Below, in pieces: positions 35,936-44,478 of a stretch of 64,000 nucleotides of DNA (position 1 is the first letter of the stretch; the number at the start of each line of letters is the position of its first letter). Made by a program: the position numbers and the translations under genes. The DNA is from Leptogranulimonas caecicola (GTDB lineage: Bacteria > Actinomycetota > Coriobacteriia > Coriobacteriales > Atopobiaceae). Location of the stretch: NCBI RefSeq assembly GCF_023168405.1, contig NZ_AP025285.1, forward strand, positions 372,001-436,000. The letters run 5' to 3'. Below the pieces are notes generated by a model. That model was given only the letters and a program-made list of their open reading frames with translations. It had not been told where the DNA came from and did not search any database.

Positions 35936-36430
35936 ATGAGCACTATTGAGCCTGTGATCTGGAGCGATGAGAACTTCGAGATAAGGTTGCCAGCTCGTCC
36001 TCATGTGGATCGTGATGATGGAGGCCACCTCGTCGTGTATCCAAAACGAGACGTCAGCTTCAGAAGCGAACTCCCCGTTCAAGAGGCCCAAGCTCTCGCA
36101 GTCCTTCTCCAAGCATTGGAAGAAGCCTACATCTCTGCAATGAGGGCGCGCGGACTAGATATGGTCTGGCTCAACATACAAGACAACGGCAATTGGTCGC
36201 TCCTTGCCGATAAGCCCAGGCATTTCCATGTGCACCTCTATGGCAGATGCAGGACAGAGCATGGGCAGACGCCGGGCCAAGCGCTTGTGTTCCCAGATCC
36301 CCACTCAACGGTCTACGACGAGAACAAGCAGCTCGATGAAGGGGATCTCGCTGCCATCATCGATAGGCTAAAGACCAATATTCAAAAGATTGCTTCACGA
36401 GAAAAGGACCAACCATATCCTTTGAGATAG
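35936..36430 (+). CDS. HIT-superfamily protein
   Basis: This 164-residue protein carries the histidine-triad motif HFHVHLYGR near residue 96 and an upstream strand LNIQDNGNW, as in HIT-family nucleotide hydrolases and transferases that act on dinucleoside polyphosphates or nucleoside phosphoramidates. The motif is HxHxH with the final His position not visible as in canonical HIT (HVHLY), so activity may be altered. It ends back to back with the convergent carbamate kinase gene, with no base between the two stop codons. Confidence 0.7.
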   Translation: MSTIEPVIWSDENFEIRLPARPHVDRDDGGHLVVYPKRDVSFRSELPVQEAQALAVLLQALEEAYISAMRARGLDMVWLNIQDNGNWSLLADKPRHFHVHLYGRCRTEHGQTPGQALVFPDPHSTVYDENKQLDEGDLAAIIDRLKTNIQKIASREKDQPYPLR

Positions 36431-37387
36431 CTACAGAGTGATGAGGGTTCCCGTCTCTCCGCGAAGGCCCTCGGCAGCATGGCCTAGCGAGGTGATGATC
36501 GCTTTTCCTTGAGGATGCGCTTCTACGAATTTGACGCAGGCCTCTACTTTGGGAAGCATGCTGCCAGGGGCAAATTGCCCCTGTGCAATATAGGTGCGGG
36601 CCTCCTCTGCGGTCATGCTGTCGATGCCTTTTTGATCTGGTTGGTTAAAGTTGATATATACCTTATCTACCGCTGTGAGAATTACCAAAATGTCGGCATG
36701 GATCTTCCAGGCCAGGATGGAGCTCACAAGGTCCTTGTCGATGATGGCATCCACTGCTTTGTAGCGGTCATCCTCTAGGATGACGGGAATGCCGCCACCG
36801 CCCGCGGCCACCACGATGCAGCCGTTGTCCACCAAGGTAGAAATAACCCCTAGCTCGAGAATGTCCTGTGGAGCAGGGCTTGGAACTACGCGTCTCCATC
36901 CGCGTCCAGAGTCTTCCTTGACCTGGCAGCCAGTGGCTTTGGCAAAGGCTTGGGCGTCCTTCTCGGTCATAAATGCGCCGATGGGCTTCTCGTAGTCCTT
37001 AAAGGCTTCATCGGAGGCATCTACCAGGACATGGGTAGGCACATCCACCACTGCGCGCATGATATCTTGCGAGCGAAACTGGTTGATGAGCGTACGGGTC
37101 AGCTGCGCGCCAATGTAGCCTTGGCTCATGGCATTGCAATCAGTCAGGGGCATGAAGGGAACTTGGTTTGCAGGGTCTTTGCTTGCAGCCACAAAGGCCT
37201 CGTCGATGACGCCAACTTGAGGCCCATTTCCATGGGTGATTACCACATCGATACCCTCTTGGATCATGGAAGCCAAATGCTTTGCAGTCTCTTGCAATAG
37301 GGTGAGCTGCTCTTGAGGATTATCTCCAAGGGCATTGCCACCCAGGGCCACAACCACGCGTTTGCCAACAAGTTGATTTGTGTCCAT
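36431..37387 (-). CDS. arcC: Carbamate kinase
   Basis: This 318-residue enzyme makes ATP from carbamoyl phosphate and ADP, usually the last step of arginine or agmatine fermentation. Family motifs are VVALGGNALG, VITHGNGPQVG, VVAAGGGGIPV and the C-terminal SLGHAAEGLRGETGT. The ATG has GAGG upstream. No arginine deiminase or ornithine transcarbamylase lies in the window, so it may serve purine-ring, citrulline or other carbamoyl phosphate catabolism, or work with genes elsewhere. Confidence 0.96.
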   Translation of the reverse strand: MDTNQLVGKRVVVALGGNALGDNPQEQLTLLQETAKHLASMIQEGIDVVITHGNGPQVGVIDEAFVAASKDPANQVPFMPLTDCNAMSQGYIGAQLTRTLINQFRSQDIMRAVVDVPTHVLVDASDEAFKDYEKPIGAFMTEKDAQAFAKATGCQVKEDSGRGWRRVVPSPAPQDILELGVISTLVDNGCIVVAAGGGGIPVILEDDRYKAVDAIIDKDLVSSILAWKIHADILVILTAVDKVYINFNQPDQKGIDSMTAEEARTYIAQGQFAPGSMLPKVEACVKFVEAHPQGKAIITSLGHAAEGLRGETGTLITL

Positions 37388-37545
37388 AGGTCTACCTCTT
37401 TACGGGCTCTGCAGTTCTGTGCCGTTAAGGCGGTATGTGCCCTGATAGCCACGGCATCATCGCGAGAGGCCCTCCATGTCTTCTAGAAGGATGTGCACCC
37501 TCTGGAAGAGCGCACTTTTCTCATTGGCTGGAGCTTGGGGAAGAG

Positions 37546-38379
37546 CTAACTATGCTCGTGCTCCTCGCAGCCTTTAACGAGCTCTTCTATCAAATGGTTG
37601 ATCTTATCGGGAGCATCGGTGTTGGAGTTGTGGCCTGCGTCCTGGATCCATTGGAGGGGGATGCCTGTCTTTTTGTGCCAAGCCTTGTTGTATCTAATGC
37701 AGGAGCCGGCATGGTCCTTCTCTCCGCAGATCAATAGGGCGGGGCAGGTAATCTCATAGGGAAGATCGGCCTCCATGGCGTCAGCGAGCATTTTAAACCC
37801 GTGCCCTGCGAGGGCCGCATAGCGTTCTTGATCGCCTTCGTAGACCATCATCATGGTGTGCATAAGCTTTTTCCCATAGGAAGAAGCGGCCACACCCTCT
37901 GTGCCGGATTTCAAGAGCCATTTCCACGGATAGTGCTTGTACACGGGCTCCATTCGTTTTAATAGCCACAGTTCTGCGCCAGTTACGTAGCTGCGTTGCA
38001 GCGGTGCCGAATCAATGGACACAAAGCCCTTTAGTTTTTTAGGAAAGCGCTGCGCGTAGGCTTGCCCAACGTAGCCGCCCATGGATTGCCCAACGATGAC
38101 GGGGCTGTCGAATCCCTCCTGCTCCAAGATCCCGTCGAGCCATTGAGCTTTGTCCGCTAAATCAAAGGTGAGATCAAAGGGATAGGAAGCCGAGTGTCCA
38201 GGCGCATCCCATACGAGCACTGGGTATGTTCCCTCAAAGTATTCGATTTGTTTGTCAAACAACCTGTGGTCTGCCGTGAGCCCTGGTAAAAAGACCAACT
38301 GAATACTCTGCTGGCGTGCAGTTGGCTGCGTCCAATAATGGATAGTTCCCTGTTTGGTTTCGTAAGTCTTCTCAATCAT
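37546..38379 (-). CDS. Alpha/beta-fold hydrolase
   Basis: This 277-residue cytoplasmic hydrolase has the oxyanion-hole region VFLPGLTADHRLF, the nucleophile elbow VGQSMGGYVG, an acid residue in ICGEKDHAGS and the His in DAGHNSNTDAP. Substrate unknown. The ATG at 38379 has GAGGA eight bases upstream; an earlier ATG at 38430 lacks a ribosome site. It is divergent from the acetyltransferase gene and lies 158 bp from arcC on the same strand. Confidence 0.88.
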   Translation of the reverse strand: MIEKTYETKQGTIHYWTQPTARQQSIQLVFLPGLTADHRLFDKQIEYFEGTYPVLVWDAPGHSASYPFDLTFDLADKAQWLDGILEQEGFDSPVIVGQSMGGYVGQAYAQRFPKKLKGFVSIDSAPLQRSYVTGAELWLLKRMEPVYKHYPWKWLLKSGTEGVAASSYGKKLMHTMMMVYEGDQERYAALAGHGFKMLADAMEADLPYEITCPALLICGEKDHAGSCIRYNKAWHKKTGIPLQWIQDAGHNSNTDAPDKINHLIEELVKGCEEHEHS

Positions 38380-38462
38380 CGTGGGTATCCTCGGCTCCCC
38401 CAAAGGAAGTATCTTTATAAACATAGGCACATTGGTATCTCCACATTCTAATGGGAGGCTAT

Positions 38463-39107
38463 ATGAACATCGACGGGATCACCCTGCGTGCGGCTGTGAC
38501 CGATGACCTCGACGCCATCGCCCTCATCTACAACTCCCTTTGGTGCAACTGGATCCGCAAGGCGGGCGCATGGGAAGATTGGGCTCTCTGCGGAAGGTTC
38601 AACGCCGCGATGCAACTCCAACGCTCTCCCATCACGTTGGTGGCCGAGCGCAACGGCGCCGTCATAGGCGCTTGTCTTGTGGGCATTTTCAAAGATGGCG
38701 TTCCCGAGAAGAACCCCCACTGGCAGCCGATCTATGAAGAGCTTCTTGCCGCGGCTACTGAGCGAGCTAAAACCGCTGACGAGGACCTTGAAGGGTCGCT
38801 CTTTGGCGACTCGCGAGAGAAGGCTACGGCTGACCGCTTCGCCGCCACCGGCAACAAATACGCCCAAGCGCAGATCAACCTGATCATCCTCAAGCCGGAA
38901 TGGCAAGGCTTTGGCCTTGGGCGGCGCCTTATCGAAGAGGCGCGTCATCGCATGCGCCAGGAGGGCTGCACCAAGTTCTTCCTCATGAGCGACAACCGCT
39001 CCAACTACCAGTTCTACGATCATTTGGGAATGACCCGCATCGCCGAGGACCACAGCCAAGACACTGGCGACAACTTCATCGTCTATGTCTACGGAGGAGA
39101 GGCCTAA
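38463..39107 (+). CDS. GNAT-family N-acetyltransferase
   Basis: This 214-residue protein shows the GNAT fold: N-terminal strand ITLRAAVTDDLDAI, a strand ITLVAERNGAVIGACLVG, the acetyl-CoA loop QGFGLGRRLIEEA and the C-terminal YQFYDHLGMTRI. An insertion of about 50 residues between the second and third parts (around 80-125) is longer than usual. Substrate unknown. The ATG at 38463 follows GGGAGG by four bases. Confidence 0.85.
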   Translation: MNIDGITLRAAVTDDLDAIALIYNSLWCNWIRKAGAWEDWALCGRFNAAMQLQRSPITLVAERNGAVIGACLVGIFKDGVPEKNPHWQPIYEELLAAATERAKTADEDLEGSLFGDSREKATADRFAATGNKYAQAQINLIILKPEWQGFGLGRRLIEEARHRMRQEGCTKFFLMSDNRSNYQFYDHLGMTRIAEDHSQDTGDNFIVYVYGGEA

Positions 39108-39343
39108 ACCAAAGCGCCCTTTCTCTGAGATGATTGAGAATATAAATATATATTAACTGAGTCGGGAAGCAGGCTTTTCTCGGCTTCACTTGAGGTCTCT
39201 AGTAAAACTCTGATGACTAGAGGGCAATCAAGACGCCGTTTTGCTGCACAATTCTGGGAGGGAGCGGCTTCAGCGTGCTTTCGTTGCGCTAGTGGCCAAG
39301 AGAAGTGACGCTGCTGTTCAGGCCGATGGTAAGGGGATCATCA

Positions 39344-40222
39344 ATGTATGAGCTGGTGCAGGTATCCGAGCATGACTATTACCTCCAAAGCCCTGCCAAG
39401 ATCGGCCTGGTGGGGCTTAATAATCAGGACGTCTGCCTTATCGACAGCGGCAACGACAGAGATGCCGGGCGAAAAATCAGAAAGCTCTTAGACGAGCGTG
39501 GCTGGAAGCTCACTGCCATCTACAACACTCACTCCAATGCCGACCACATCGGTGGCAACCGCTACCTCCAAGCCCAGACGGGCTGCCAGATCTATGCTCC
39601 AGGCATCGAGCGGGGTTTCACCTGTCACCCTATCCTTGAGCCGGCGTTTCTCTATGGCGGCTACCCCTTTAAAGACCTGCGTCACAAGTTCTTGCTGGCT
39701 CAGTCAAGCGAGGCCCAAGAGCTCACCCCAGATAGGCTGCCCACAGGCTTTGAGATGATCCCTCTGCCCGGGCATTTCTTTGACATGGTGGGCTTTCGCA
39801 CGCCCGACGACACGGTATATCTGGCCGATTGCCTTTCCAGCCAAGAGACCCTGGAGAAGTACCAGATCGGCTTCATTTACGATGTGGCCGCCTATCTCGA
39901 AACCCTCGAGATGGTAAAAGGCCTTAAGGCAAACATGTTCGTTCCTGCCCATGCCCCAGCAACCTCGGAGATCGCCCCGCTGGCTCAGCTCAATATCGAC
40001 AAGGTCCACCAAGTGGCCGAGAAAATCCTCAACCTCTGCCAGGAACCCATGAGCTTCGAGAGGATCCTCCAAAGGCTTTTTTGCGACTATGGATTGACGA
40101 TGACCTATGAACAGTACGTCCTTGTGGGCAGCACGGTGCGCTCTTACCTGGCATGGCTAAAGGACACCGGCAGGCTCGACGCACTCATTCAAGACAACCA
40201 GCTACTGTGGAAGCGGGGATAG
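39344..40222 (+). CDS. Metallo-beta-lactamase-fold hydrolase with altered metal motif
   Basis: This 292-residue protein has the metallo-beta-lactamase fold: an Asp strand VCLIDSGNDRDAG, the motif THSNADHIGG in place of canonical HxHxDH (the second His is Asn), a further His in PLPGHFFDMV, and VYLADCLSS with a metal-bridging Asp. The C-terminal winged-helix-like part ends near residue 290. The Asn substitution occurs in some subfamilies and may change metal binding. The ATG at 39344 has AAGGGG upstream. The next gene starts two bases after its stop. Confidence 0.85.
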   Translation: MYELVQVSEHDYYLQSPAKIGLVGLNNQDVCLIDSGNDRDAGRKIRKLLDERGWKLTAIYNTHSNADHIGGNRYLQAQTGCQIYAPGIERGFTCHPILEPAFLYGGYPFKDLRHKFLLAQSSEAQELTPDRLPTGFEMIPLPGHFFDMVGFRTPDDTVYLADCLSSQETLEKYQIGFIYDVAAYLETLEMVKGLKANMFVPAHAPATSEIAPLAQLNIDKVHQVAEKILNLCQEPMSFERILQRLFCDYGLTMTYEQYVLVGSTVRSYLAWLKDTGRLDALIQDNQLLWKRG

Positions 40223-40223
40223 G

Positions 40224-40745
40224 ATGGTCAAATACTCCTGCGAAATGGGGCCGCAAGAACAGGGTGTATTGGTTGAGCTGGCCCTTGCCAATCCAAAAAA
40301 CGTGAGAAGGCGCAAGATCGCAAAGATTCTCGCAGGGGTGATGATCCCCCTGATGCTCCTCTATCTTGTGGTTTTAGCCCACCGTATGAGCGAGCAGATA
40401 ATGGGCCTTCTCTTCCTGGTGTTCTTCGTAGGTGTGGTGTTTCGAGTTCCCTATGAGCTCCAAAAGAGGATTCTTACACAGGTCCAATCAAAGGCAGACA
40501 ACAGATTGGTCTCTGGGTGGCGTGAGTATGCCTTTGATGAGGACGGTATCAAGATTAGCTCTGATTTGGGCACCGGAGAGCACCGATGGAACGGCTTTAG
40601 CTGCTGGGGCGTATTTAACAATTACGTCTATGTGAGAGAGATCAACAATGAGATGATCCTCGTCAGCAGAGATCACCTTTCAAAGGCAGAAGACGGAGAG
40701 CTTCTGCGACTTCTTCGCGAGCATCTGCCCGAAGAGGTTTTGTAA
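40224..40745 (+). CDS. YcxB-like membrane protein
   Basis: This 173-residue protein has two hydrophobic helices at about 35-80 and a C-terminal soluble domain with the pattern YAFDEDGIKISS...HRWNGFSCWGVFNNYVYV, as in the YcxB-like family. The role of these proteins is unknown. Its start lies directly after the stop of the MBL-fold gene, so the two are co-transcribed. Confidence 0.75.
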   Translation: MVKYSCEMGPQEQGVLVELALANPKNVRRRKIAKILAGVMIPLMLLYLVVLAHRMSEQIMGLLFLVFFVGVVFRVPYELQKRILTQVQSKADNRLVSGWREYAFDEDGIKISSDLGTGEHRWNGFSCWGVFNNYVYVREINNEMILVSRDHLSKAEDGELLRLLREHLPEEVL

Positions 40746-40851
40746 GCCCCTAGTAGATGCTCATATATAAGCACATATTATCACGTGCAAATAACTGGAT
40801 ATTACAGTAGAAGTACCCATAGTAATCACTTATTTTTTGGTTGGTGAGGAA

Positions 40852-41103
40852 ATGGCGACTACCAACGTTACGATTCGAATGGATGAAGATTTAAAGCGTC
40901 AGGCCGACGAGCTCTTCGCTGAGATGGGCATGAGCTTCACAACGGCAGTCAATGTGTTCACTCGTCAGGCAATAAGGGAAAGGCGCATTCCTTTCGATAT
41001 ATTCGTGGGGTCTCCGTCAGCTTCAGTAGATAGGGACGCTGTGGAAGCTGCTCTTAGCTTTTCCTCTGATTACCTTGAGGATTTCAAACGGATGGCGAAA
41101 TGA
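40852..41103 (+). CDS. RelB/DinJ-type antitoxin of a Doc-toxin pair
   Basis: This 83-residue antitoxin has a ribbon-helix-helix start (TNVTIRMDEDLKRQADELFAEMG, FTTAVNVFTRQAIRERRIPF) and a short C-terminus. It overlaps the downstream Fic/Doc toxin by four bases (ATGA), so the two form one operon. Doc toxins are usually paired with Phd-type antitoxins; a RelB/DinJ-type partner is a less common exchange. The ATG at 40852 has GGTGAGG upstream. Confidence 0.88.
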   Translation: MATTNVTIRMDEDLKRQADELFAEMGMSFTTAVNVFTRQAIRERRIPFDIFVGSPSASVDRDAVEAALSFSSDYLEDFKRMAK

Positions 41104-41498
41104 CGTTTGAAATCAAGTACATCAATATTGATACAGCATTAGCCATTCATGAGGCGATGATCCAACGATTTGGCGGCAGTATGGGCTTACGTGATATAAG
41201 ACTGTTGGAATCTGCGTTGGCTCAACCTGCACAACCGTTCCTGGGGAAGGACTTTTATCCCACGATTTCAGAAAAGGCTGCCCGTCTTGCGTTCGAAATT
41301 GCTAGGAATCATCCTTTTATTGATGGGAACAAGCGCACGGCTGCCGCATGCATGGCTGCTTTTTTGTCTATCAACTCAGTCGGGTTTTCTCCTAGGAAAG
41401 GAGAAGTTGCTGACAAGATCATCGCTTTGGCTGCCGGGGAGATTGATTATTGGCGATGGCCTGCGCGAAATCCATGTGGGGGCCTCCAAGCAATCTGA
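41100..41498 (+). CDS. doc: Doc-type Fic-domain toxin
   Basis: This 132-residue protein matches Doc toxins: N-terminal INIDTALAIHEAMIQRFGGS, GLRDIRLLESALAQP, and the intact Fic motif HPFIDGNKRTA. Doc of phage P1 phosphorylates elongation factor Tu and stops translation. The length and all motif residues fit an active toxin. It is co-transcribed with the RelB-type antitoxin at 40852-41103, the only module of this kind in the window whose toxin is intact. Confidence 0.92.
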   Translation: MTFEIKYINIDTALAIHEAMIQRFGGSMGLRDIRLLESALAQPAQPFLGKDFYPTISEKAARLAFEIARNHPFIDGNKRTAAACMAAFLSINSVGFSPRKGEVADKIIALAAGEIDYWRWPARNPCGGLQAI

Positions 41499-41517
41499 CG
41501 ATTCTAGAGCATTGGTT

Positions 41518-42162
41518 CTACAGCAGCGTATACCTAGTCCCCCGGTAGTCGATGACGCCCTCTTTGCGCAGGCGTCCCAGCTCGGCCGAGAGGGTAGAGC
41601 GATCGACACCCAGATAGGCAGCGAGTTTGGTTTGGCTATAGGGAATCTCGAAGCTTTGAGTGCCAGCAGTTTTTTGCACCTGGGAGAGATAGGCCAAAAT
41701 CTTGCCGCGGACGGTCTTTGGCGTGGTGACCATAGCGCGTCGATTCATCTCTAAATTATGTCTGGCTAATACACGCATCAAATTGCTTGCAATAGTGATA
41801 TGACACGCGCATTGGTGCGGGCAGGGATGGATGATTTTCTCGGCTTCAAGGAATACGACTCTAGCGTTCGTATCTGCCACGACATCGATGTCTAGCGTCT
41901 CTCCGGGCATGCAGGCGTATCCAGGCGCAAAGATCTCACCCGACTCGCAGGTTTGAAGGATGTTCACGTTGCCCCAGGCGTCAGCGACTTCCACGCGCAG
42001 GCGCCCCTCCAAAACCACGCCCAGCGCGTTGGTGGTTTGGCCTGCGTGCAGTAAATACTGGCCGCGCTGGTAGGTTTTCTCCCGTGCGTTGAGGCAGGGG
42101 AGCATGCGCTCCAGGTCACCGGGCGCGATACCTGAGAAAAGCGCAGATGTGCCAATGGCCAT
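41518..42162 (-). CDS. Crp/Fnr-family regulator, likely HcpR-like
   Basis: This 214-residue regulator has an N-terminal cyclic-nucleotide-type sensor domain (LLHAGQTTNALGVVLEGRL) and a C-terminal winged helix-turn-helix (SQTKLAAYLGVDRSTLSAELGRLRKEG). Three Cys lie in a cluster at CPHQCAC, which might bind a metal, heme or cluster, but this is inference. It is divergent from hcp, as HcpR-type nitrosative-stress regulators are in anaerobes, so it probably controls hcp. GAGGAG precedes the ATG and an inverted repeat touches that ribosome site, suggesting autoregulation. Confidence 0.88.
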   Translation of the reverse strand: MAIGTSALFSGIAPGDLERMLPCLNAREKTYQRGQYLLHAGQTTNALGVVLEGRLRVEVADAWGNVNILQTCESGEIFAPGYACMPGETLDIDVVADTNARVVFLEAEKIIHPCPHQCACHITIASNLMRVLARHNLEMNRRAMVTTPKTVRGKILAYLSQVQKTAGTQSFEIPYSQTKLAAYLGVDRSTLSAELGRLRKEGVIDYRGTRYTLL

Positions 42163-42170
42163 AAATCTCC

Positions 42171-42189
42171 TCTAATTGTTGGAATTAGA
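42171..42189. promoter_or_regulatory. Likely operator between the Crp/Fnr regulator and hcp
   Basis: TCTAATT and AATTAGA are perfect complements with a five-base spacer. It lies 9 bp from the regulator start, touching its GGAG site, and 85 bp from hcp. A binding site for the divergent regulator is the simplest reading. Confidence 0.6.
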
Positions 42190-42273
42190 ACAGACATGTT
42201 ATCTCAAGAACAGAATACTTCAGCTATACCCGCGAGCGCAAAGGCGCGCTCAGCTAGGCGATAGGAGAGAGCG

Positions 42274-43869
42274 ATGGGTGCCGATAACAAGATGTTCTGC
42301 TTCCAATGCGAGCAGACCGCAGGTTGTACCGCATGCACGGGCCTTGCGGGAGTGTGCGGCAAGAGCGTCGAGGTGGCCCTGCTTCAAGACGAGCTTACCG
42401 GTGCTTTGATCGCGCTGGCTCGGGCTGCCGAGAATAACCCCCTCAAAGATGCAGGTACTGACGATCTGATGCTCGAGGGCATGTTTACCTGTGTGACCAA
42501 TGTGAGCTTTGACGGGGATGCCATCAAGGCGCTTATCGGTCGCGTGCGCGACGAAGTGAGTCGCTTAGATCCCCAGTGTGCTGACGGTGCCTGCGAGTAC
42601 GACATGCATGAGCTTTGGAGCTCGGCAGAAGACATGCGAAGCCTTAAAAGCCTGCTGCTTTTTGGCATGCGCGGCATGGCTGCCTATGGCTACCATGCGG
42701 CTTCGCTGGGCGAGCGCGACGATCAAGTGACCGACTTCCTCTATGAGGGGCTGCGTGCGGTAGGGAGCGATCTTGGCGCCGATGAGCTGCTGGCTCTGGT
42801 GCTTAAATGCGGCGAGGCAAACTTGGCTGCTATGGCGGCGCTGGAGCGCGCCAATGTTGGAGCCTATGGCAAGCCTGAGCCCGCTACCTGCAACCTTACT
42901 GTTGAGGCAGGCCCCTTTATCGTGGTGACTGGCCATGATCTTCATGATTTGGAGCAGCTGCTGGAGCAAGCCGAGGGTCGCGGTGTCAACGTGTACACCC
43001 ATGGCGAGATGCTTCCTGCCAACGCTTATCCTGAGCTGCGCAGATACCCGCATCTCAAGGGCAACTACGGCACGGCCTGGCATAATCAGCGTCGCGAGTT
43101 CAAGGATCTGCCCGCGCCTATCCTGTGGACTACCAACTGTCTGATGAGGCCAGACGCCTCCTATGCAGACCGCGTGTTTGTCACCGGTCCCGTGACGTTT
43201 CCTGGCGCCCACAACGTACCTGTGAATGAGGACGGCACTAAGGACTTCTCTGCCCTCATCGACAAGGCCTTGGAGCTTGGCGGCTGGTCTGAAGACAAGC
43301 AGTTCACCGGAATCAATGGCGGCACTTCTGTGACCACTGGCTTTGGCTATGACACGGTGATGGGCGTGGCGCCTGCGGTGATCGATGCGGTGAAGAGCGG
43401 CGACATCAACCACTTTGTGCTGCTGGCAGGCTGCGACGGACAACGTAGCGAGCGCAGCTACTACACCGAATTCACCAAGCAGGCTCCTGTAGACACGGTG
43501 ATTCTCACTTTGGCTTGCGGCAAGTATCGCTTCAATGACCTGGACTTGGGCGAGATCGACGGCATTCCTCGCTTGCTAGATGTGGGCCAGTGCAACGATG
43601 CCTACGGCGCCATAAGGATTGCGCTGGCGCTGGCCAAGGCCTTCGAGTGTGAAGTCAACGATCTACCGCTGTCCATGGTGCTCTCTTGGTACGAGCAGAA
43701 GGCCGTATGCATCCTGCTGACCCTGCTCTATCTGGGCATTCAGGGCATCTATCTGGGTCCCACGCTGCCGGCATTCATCAGCCCCGGCGTCTTCCAGGTG
43801 CTGCAGGAGCGCTTTGGCATTCGCCCCATCTCCACTCCGGAGGCCGACCTGGCTGAGATTATGGCTTAG
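42274..43869 (+). CDS. hcp: Hydroxylamine reductase / hybrid-cluster protein
   Basis: This 531-residue enzyme carries a [4Fe-4S] cluster bound by the N-terminal Cys group (CFQCEQTAGCTACTG...C) and a hybrid iron-sulfur-oxygen cluster; later conserved parts are LWTTNCLM, AGCDGQRSERSYYTEF and the C-terminal SWYEQKAVCILL. Hcp reduces hydroxylamine and nitric oxide and protects anaerobes from nitrosative stress. The ATG has AGGAGAG upstream. It is divergent from the Crp/Fnr gene. No hcr reductase gene adjoins it. Confidence 0.96.
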   Translation: MGADNKMFCFQCEQTAGCTACTGLAGVCGKSVEVALLQDELTGALIALARAAENNPLKDAGTDDLMLEGMFTCVTNVSFDGDAIKALIGRVRDEVSRLDPQCADGACEYDMHELWSSAEDMRSLKSLLLFGMRGMAAYGYHAASLGERDDQVTDFLYEGLRAVGSDLGADELLALVLKCGEANLAAMAALERANVGAYGKPEPATCNLTVEAGPFIVVTGHDLHDLEQLLEQAEGRGVNVYTHGEMLPANAYPELRRYPHLKGNYGTAWHNQRREFKDLPAPILWTTNCLMRPDASYADRVFVTGPVTFPGAHNVPVNEDGTKDFSALIDKALELGGWSEDKQFTGINGGTSVTTGFGYDTVMGVAPAVIDAVKSGDINHFVLLAGCDGQRSERSYYTEFTKQAPVDTVILTLACGKYRFNDLDLGEIDGIPRLLDVGQCNDAYGAIRIALALAKAFECEVNDLPLSMVLSWYEQKAVCILLTLLYLGIQGIYLGPTLPAFISPGVFQVLQERFGIRPISTPEADLAEIMA

Positions 43870-43951
43870 GGCGCCTCGTACATTTCTTCTCTCCCAGGCG
43901 CTCCGGTTCCCTATAGGAGCCGGGGCGCCGTTGTTTGACGACAGCGCTCGC

Positions 43952-44123
43952 GCCTACTAAGTACATTTCCTTCGGCATGTGCCTACTAAGTACAATTGAA
44001 TATGAAACCAACTCTGTGAGCTTAGGTGATGTGATACTTAAATATAAAGTGACGCAGATTTTGGGCAAAATTGGCCTACTAAGTACTTAGTAGGCGCGAA
44101 TGCATAGAATGTACTTAGTAGGC
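43952..44123. repeat. Five copies of a 13-bp motif, two forming a palindrome
   Basis: GCCTACTAAGTAC occurs forward at 43952-43964, 43981-43993 and 44074-44086, and reversed at 44083-44095 and 44111-44123. The third and fourth overlap as a perfect 22-bp palindrome. Spacing is irregular. No gene overlaps. Confidence 0.9.
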
Positions 44124-44216
44124 ATGGAATGGAGCTCAGTCCAAACCTCATCTGCCCTGCGTCCCCATCTCATAGGTAGGTCTTCTTTTGACCTTCCAGA
44201 ATTTATCTGGGGGTTT

Positions 44217-44248
44217 GCAGCTTGAAAGTAGTTCTACTTTCAAGCTGC
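44217..44248. terminator. 15-bp stem hairpin, two-base loop
   Basis: GCAGCTTGAAAGTAG pairs perfectly with CTACTTTCAAGCTGC. Flanked by GGGGG and CCCCCC, which lengthen the stem imperfectly. No T run follows, so terminator function is uncertain. Confidence 0.55.
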
Positions 44249-44290
44249 CCCCCTCTGAGCGCAAAGAGTACTTGTAAACAATGAAGGTAG

Positions 44291-44318
44291 ATTTGGCCTA
44301 TAGATATTTGGCCTATAG
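44291..44318. repeat. Tandem 13-bp repeat ATTTGGCCTATAG
   Basis: Two exact copies at 44291-44303 and 44306-44318, period 15. Confidence 0.85.
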
Positions 44319-44323
44319 GTTAG

Positions 44324-44371
44324 GGGGTGTTGACGCAGGTCTGACGCAGGTTTGACACAGGTCAACACCCC
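44324..44371. promoter_or_regulatory. 11-bp inverted repeat enclosing three short direct repeats
   Basis: GGGGTGTTGAC and GTCAACACCCC are perfect complements. Between and overlapping them TGACGCAGGT occurs twice and TGACACAGGT once, period 12-13. This might be a regulator binding array. Confidence 0.6.
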
Positions 44372-44407
44372 TTATCACAGCACACGTTTTGTCCTATAAG
44401 CCAAGCC

Positions 44408-44443
44408 AAGCGGAGGCACTCTATAAAAGCGCCTCCGCTTTTG
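44408..44443 (-). terminator. Rho-independent terminator of the Sel1-repeat gene
   Basis: AAGCGGAGGC pairs with GCCTCCGCTT; T and A runs flank both sides, so it may act in both directions. It lies 36 bp after the stop of the minus-strand gene. Confidence 0.8.
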
Positions 44444-44478
44444 TGTTACGAGTATAAATAAGTTAAAAAACTTTCATC

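Noticed and set aside
43952-44123. Possible CRISPR array
   Set aside because: The 13-bp repeats are too short, irregularly spaced and in both orientations; no cas genes in the window.
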